DNA from: DASQQQ01 sp036390995
GTDB taxonomy: Bacteria > Actinomycetota > UBA4738 > HRBIN12
DNA: 16,674 bases
Reading direction: 5' to 3'
NCBI GenBank assembly: GCA_036390995.1
Contig: DASWAT010000107.1
Location: forward strand, 1 to 16,674
The notes beneath the pieces were generated by a model that was not told the origin of the DNA, did not search any database, and saw only the letters and a program-made list of their open reading frames with translations. The stretch's first letter is position 1; each line of letters opens with the position of its first letter. The position numbers and the translations under genes are program-made. Positions 14,052-16,674 of this stretch are shown in pieces.

Positions 14052-15542
14052 TCAACCCGTTCGTTCCCTTCGGGTTCGCGCCCGCTCCAGGTCCTCGAGC
14101 TGACTGCGGACCCATCTGGCCGGCGGGTTCGACAGCACCAAGCGGGACAGGCCTCGCGCCCGGCGGGCCCGTTCGTTCTGTGGCATCTCCATCGCCGTAC
14201 CGATGGCCTCGGCCTGCTCATGCAGGTCGAACGGATTCACCGCCACGGCGTACCGGCCGAGGCGCCAGTAGGCGCCGGCGTTCCGAGACAGGATCAGCAC
14301 GCCCTGGCGCCGGTTCAACAGCGGCCCCTCCATCGACACGAGGTTCATCCCGTCGTAGATCGGGTTCACCATGAGGATGTCGTACAGGCCGTACGCGGCG
14401 ACGGCGCCGGCGAAGTCCTCCCTCACCTGCACATCGATGGGTCGCCATTCCAGGTCGCCGAGCTCGCGGTTGATGCGGTCGGCCTCCGCCAGGCACTCCT
14501 CGGTGTAGGTTCGGTACTCCTCCAGGTCCATCCGGGACGGCGACAGCATCGCGAGGAACCGAACCCGACCTCGCCAGGAGGGGTTGCGGCGCAGGAAGAG
14601 CTCGTAGGCCTGGAATCCGCGGACGATGTTCTTCGTGAGCTCGAGACGGTCCACCCGCAGGATCAGCCTGGCGTTGTCGCGCCATCGGTTCAGGTCACGG
14701 CGCCTGGCTCGGATCTCCGACGTGGCGGCGAGCTCCCGCATGGGACCGGCATCCACCGAGATCGGATGGGTCCTGATCGCCACCTCGCGCCCCTCGATCG
14801 TGACGCGCGAGCGGGCGAGGTCGGCGCGTGCTCCGGACAGCAGCCGGATCGACATCAGGAAGTTCTCCGCCCAGGCCTGCGAATGGAACCCGAGGACGTC
14901 CGCGCCGAGCATCCCCCGGAGCAGCGCCTCTCGGATCTTGCCCGGCAGGACCCGCAGGTAGGAGGCCCCGGCGATGGCGGTGTGGGAGAAATGGGCGATC
15001 AGCGCGTTCGGGCGCAGCTCCCGCAGGAACCTAGGGACCAGCGCGAGGTGGTAGTCCTGGATCAGGTACACGGGATCGTCGCCGAGGGCGTCGGCCTCCT
15101 CGGCCAGCGCCCGGGCGAACATCCGGTTCACCGTCACATAGTCGGTCCAGGCACGCTCGGTGTCCTCATCGAACGAGGGAGAACGAACCGTGTCCCAGAG
15201 GTAGTGGTGGACGAACCACAGGAGGCCGTTCGAGATCCGGTTGTAGTACGCGTCGTACGTCTCAGCCGGCACGTCGAGATACCGGAGCCGATAGGAGGAG
15301 CCGTAGTCGCCCATGTCGACGCGGCCGTCCGAGCGCGCCACCATCTCCCGGTCGCCCTCGGACATCGCCGTGGCGACCCACAGGCCCTTCGCCTCCTGAA
15401 GCGCTCCCAGGAGCGCCGTGACCAGCCCGCCCGAGCCGCGACGCGGCGAGAGCTCGCCGTGCTCGTCGCGCTCGAACGTCACGGGACCCCGGTTCGAGGC
15501 CACGATCAGCGGAGCGTCGAAGGCGGAGGTTCGCGGGTTCAT
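14052..15542 (-). CDS. otsA: GT20 family glycosyltransferase, trehalose-6-phosphate synthase-like
   Basis: This 496-residue protein has the OtsA layout: VASNRGPV (R18), GSGGLVTALL, YYNRISNGLLWFVHHYLW, IQDYHLALVP (D163), an acceptor-side HFSHTAI (H187), LLRGMLGADVLGFHS, RVDRLELTKNI (R299, K304), and YDGMNLVSMEGP (D397, E405). The residues that bind the UDP-sugar and glucose 6-phosphate in OtsA are all present. The usual HIPFP block is replaced by SHTAI, so the acceptor may differ from glucose 6-phosphate (glucosylglycerol-phosphate-type synthases also lie in GT20). The product would be a phosphorylated disaccharide used as osmo- or desiccation protectant. ATG 15542 gives the canonical start; the frame is open to 15707, but that part overlaps the regulator gene. 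No trehalose-phosphate phosphatase is in view. Confidence 0.85.
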   Translation of the reverse strand: MNPRTSAFDAPLIVASNRGPVTFERDEHGELSPRRGSGGLVTALLGALQEAKGLWVATAMSEGDREMVARSDGRVDMGDYGSSYRLRYLDVPAETYDAYYNRISNGLLWFVHHYLWDTVRSPSFDEDTERAWTDYVTVNRMFARALAEEADALGDDPVYLIQDYHLALVPRFLRELRPNALIAHFSHTAIAGASYLRVLPGKIREALLRGMLGADVLGFHSQAWAENFLMSIRLLSGARADLARSRVTIEGREVAIRTHPISVDAGPMRELAATSEIRARRRDLNRWRDNARLILRVDRLELTKNIVRGFQAYELFLRRNPSWRGRVRFLAMLSPSRMDLEEYRTYTEECLAEADRINRELGDLEWRPIDVQVREDFAGAVAAYGLYDILMVNPIYDGMNLVSMEGPLLNRRQGVLILSRNAGAYWRLGRYAVAVNPFDLHEQAEAIGTAMEMPQNERARRARGLSRLVLSNPPARWVRSQLEDLERARTRRERTG

Positions 15543-15630
15543 GACGAGACCGTTCCCCGAACGCTTGCCGCTGGAACGTCGGTCGGGCGAGATGGTTGGT
15601 TCGGAACGAACGCACGCACCGGTCCCTAGT
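15543..15630. repeat. Two short GTTC/GAAC inverted repeats upstream of the GT20 gene
   Basis: CGTTC-CCC-GAACG (15551-15563) and GTTCG-GAA-CGAAC (15599-15611) are two perfect 5-bp inverted repeats with 3-nt centres in the 88-bp spacer. They may be operator half-sites or chance. Their orientation is opposite to the SOS box (CGAAC...GTTCG). Confidence 0.3.
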
Positions 15631-15633
15631 CTA
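15628..15633 (-). promoter_or_regulatory. Possible -10 box for the GT20 gene
   Basis: The minus strand reads TAGACT, fitting TANNNT, and its first three bases are the stop codon of the upstream response regulator. It would give a leader of about 80 nt before ATG 15542. The lack of a -35 keeps confidence low; read-through from the regulator gene is equally possible. Confidence 0.28.
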
Positions 15634-16092
15634 GCGGGTCGGCTCGGACGGCTCGCCCGGGGCGGGCGCCACGGCACGGCGCCGCAGCTCGGTGAGCATC
15701 GCTTCACGGTGGAGCCGCCTATCGACGCGGCTCATCGAGTGCACATGCTCGATCGTCTCCGTCAGGTCCATGGGTGCGAACGGCTTCGTCACGTACCCGG
15801 CGCAGCCCGCTTCCCACCCCTGGAGGCGGTCCGTGCGGCGCGTCCTCGCGGTGAGGAGCACGACCGGCGTCCCCTCCGTCGCGGGGTGTGAGGCGAGTTC
15901 CCGCAGGACGCTGAGCCCGTCACGGGAGGGCAGCATGACGTCGAGGACGATGAGATCGGGGGCTCCGCCGATCGCCAGCTCTATCCCTTGGTCTGCGTCG
16001 GACGCCTGCAGCACTTCATGTCCCGAGAACTCCAGGTTCACGCGGCACAGCAGGAGGACGTCCGGCTCGTCATCGATCACGAGCACACGCAC
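15631..16092 (-). CDS. Single-domain response regulator (CheY-like receiver)
   Basis: This 153-residue protein is a receiver domain with acidic D7/D8 (VIDDEPD), phosphorylatable D51 in VLDVMLPS, T81 in LLTART, and K103 in VTKPF, followed by a short basic helical tail and a Pro/Glu-rich end. There is no recognisable DNA-binding or enzymatic output domain, so it would act by protein contact as in CheY or Spo0F-type relays. GTG at 16092 is preceded by a near-perfect GGAGGTGAT site. It lies 88 bp upstream of the GT20 gene in the same direction and is divergent from the Rrf2-family gene. No kinase is next to it; the orphan kinase at 6063-8243 is a possible but unproven partner. Confidence 0.92.
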   Translation of the reverse strand: MRVLVIDDEPDVLLLCRVNLEFSGHEVLQASDADQGIELAIGGAPDLIVLDVMLPSRDGLSVLRELASHPATEGTPVVLLTARTRRTDRLQGWEAGCAGYVTKPFAPMDLTETIEHVHSMSRVDRRLHREAMLTELRRRAVAPAPGEPSEPTR

Positions 16093-16100
16093 GTGCGGCC

Positions 16101-16109
16101 ATCACCTCC
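16101..16109 (-). promoter_or_regulatory. Strong ribosome binding site of the response regulator
   Basis: The minus strand reads GGAGGTGAT, matching the 16S rRNA anti-Shine-Dalgarno over nine bases, 8 nt before GTG 16092. It fixes this start codon. Confidence 0.75.
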
Positions 16110-16183
16110 GTGCTGTTCGTTTCGGCAGAACGCAACGCGAGCTGCATAGCCCGGCGGAGCGATCCGGCTCCCCGAAAGGGACT

Positions 16184-16205
16184 ACCCTGCGGCGATGGTC
16201 AGGGT
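16184..16205. repeat. Inverted repeat ACCCTG-N10-CAGGGT in a divergent promoter region
   Basis: Perfect 6-bp half-sites at 16184-16189 and 16200-16205 are separated by 10 bp, about one helical turn centre to centre plus spacer. They lie about 38-60 bp upstream of the Rrf2 gene's -35 box and about 90 bp upstream of the regulator's GTG. It could be an operator for either gene, or chance. Confidence 0.3.
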
Positions 16206-16242
16206 CGCGCCTCCCTGCGCCTTCGGCCGGGGTTGGACGACG

Positions 16243-16271
16243 TTGACACTCCTCGGCCTCGACCCTAGATT
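16243..16271 (+). promoter_or_regulatory. Near-consensus housekeeping promoter of the Rrf2-family gene
   Basis: TTGACA (16243-16248) and TAGATT (16266-16271) are separated by exactly 17 bp. The -35 is perfect and the -10 fits TANNNT. Transcription would start near 16278, giving a leader of only about 14 nt that begins at the GGAGGG ribosome site (16278-16283). Confidence 0.72.
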
Positions 16272-16291
16272 GGCCTTGGAGGGCCGGTCGG

Positions 16292-16674
16292 TTGCTCAAG
16301 ATCTCCCAGAAGCTCGAATACGCGATGCGGGCCATGATCGAGCTCGCCGAGCGAAGGGAGGACGCGGAGCTCGTGCCGGCCCGCGAGATCGCCGAGGCAC
16401 AACAGATCCCCCTCCGGTTCCTGGAGCAGCAACTCGGAGCCCTGCACAAAGCGGGTCTGGTACAGAGCTACCGCGGAGCGGGCGGCGGGTGCCGCATCGC
16501 CAGGGACCCGGCCGAGATACGGGTGGCCGACATCGCCGATGCGATCGAGGGTCAGCTGTTCCCGATGTTCTGTCTCGAGCCCACCGACCACACCTGCTTC
16601 CAGGACTCGCGGTGCGGCCTCCAGGGGTTCTGGGGGGACGTGGCCAGGGCGATCAAACGCGTCTTCGAGGAGAC
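16292..16674 (+). CDS. Rrf2-family transcriptional regulator with probable Fe-S cysteines, C-terminus cut off
   Basis: From TTG at 16292, 8 nt after GGAGGG, 127 codons are open to the window end. MLKISQKLEYAMRAMIELAE is the classic Rrf2 N-terminus, followed by the winged helix (AREIAEAQQIPLRFLEQQL recognition region, LVQSYRGAGGGCRIA wing) and ADIADAIEG. Three cysteines, C94, C102 and C108 (CLEPTDHTC, CFQDSRCGLQGFW), sit where IscR, NsrR and related proteins bind an Fe-S cluster; the first spacing is wider than the C-x5-C of E. coli IscR. C67 in the wing replaces the usual aromatic residue. Such regulators sense iron-sulfur status, nitric oxide, redox state or cysteine. A close link to the sulfur cassette 11 kb away is possible but not shown. 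The first downstream gene is outside the window. Confidence 0.88.
   Translation, partial: MLKISQKLEYAMRAMIELAERREDAELVPAREIAEAQQIPLRFLEQQLGALHKAGLVQSYRGAGGGCRIARDPAEIRVADIADAIEGQLFPMFCLEPTDHTCFQDSRCGLQGFWGDVARAIKRVFEE

Noticed and set aside
15551..15611. SOS (LexA) boxes upstream of the GT20 gene
   Set aside because: The half-sites are GTTCG...CGAAC with a 3-nt centre, the reverse of the actinobacterial CGAAC-N4-GTTCG arrangement.
14220..15629. 469-codon plus-strand open frame opposite the GT20 gene
   Set aside because: The minus strand encodes all GT20 catalytic residues; the plus frame shows no motif.
15543..15707. N-terminal extension of the GT20 protein
   Set aside because: It overlaps the response regulator coding region and is Arg/Ser/Pro-rich; the conserved protein begins just after ATG 15542.

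Overview
The window is GC-rich, densely coded DNA with no sign of tRNAs, rRNAs, insertion sequences or CRISPR. A DUF3263-type protein followed by a LytR_C-type membrane protein, a 180-kDa-class NAD glutamate dehydrogenase, GTG/TTG starts and probable leaderless genes (TANNNT box 6-7 nt before GTG) point to a member of Actinomycetota. The exact lineage cannot be told from this sequence.

Layout. (1) 1-2703, minus strand: a D-aminoacylase-family amidohydrolase, cut by the window edge, lies downstream of a Na/Pi-cotransporter-like membrane protein and is probably in its operon. (2) 2892-5515, plus strand: a tight five-gene sulfur cassette in the order DsrE-like, TusA, sulfide:quinone-reductase-like flavoprotein, TusA, DsrE2. 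Spacings run from a 4-bp overlap to 20 bp, and a strong hairpin terminator closes it. (3) 5709-6017: a small predicted coiled-coil protein. (4) 6063-8243, minus: a soluble GAF-GAF-PAS histidine kinase, divergent from (5) 8365-13167, plus: a large NAD-dependent glutamate dehydrogenase. (6) 13205-14036, plus: a coupled DUF3263/LytR_C pair, convergent with (7) 14052-16092, minus: a GT20 trehalose-6-phosphate-synthase-like enzyme and a single-domain response regulator. (8) 16292-end, plus: an Rrf2-family regulator with a probable Fe-S cysteine triad, behind a near-consensus promoter and cut by the window end.

The sulfur cassette is the part that reads as one system. A quinone-linked flavoprotein would oxidise sulfide and build persulfide on its cysteines. 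Two TusA carriers and two DsrE-type carriers around it could then pass the sulfane sulfur on. No rhodanese, sHdr, dissimilatory sulfite reductase or persulfide dioxygenase gene is in view, so the acceptor is unknown. The other genes (glutamate catabolism, D-amino-acid deacylation, a trehalose-type disaccharide, two-component signalling) look like ordinary chromosomal content.
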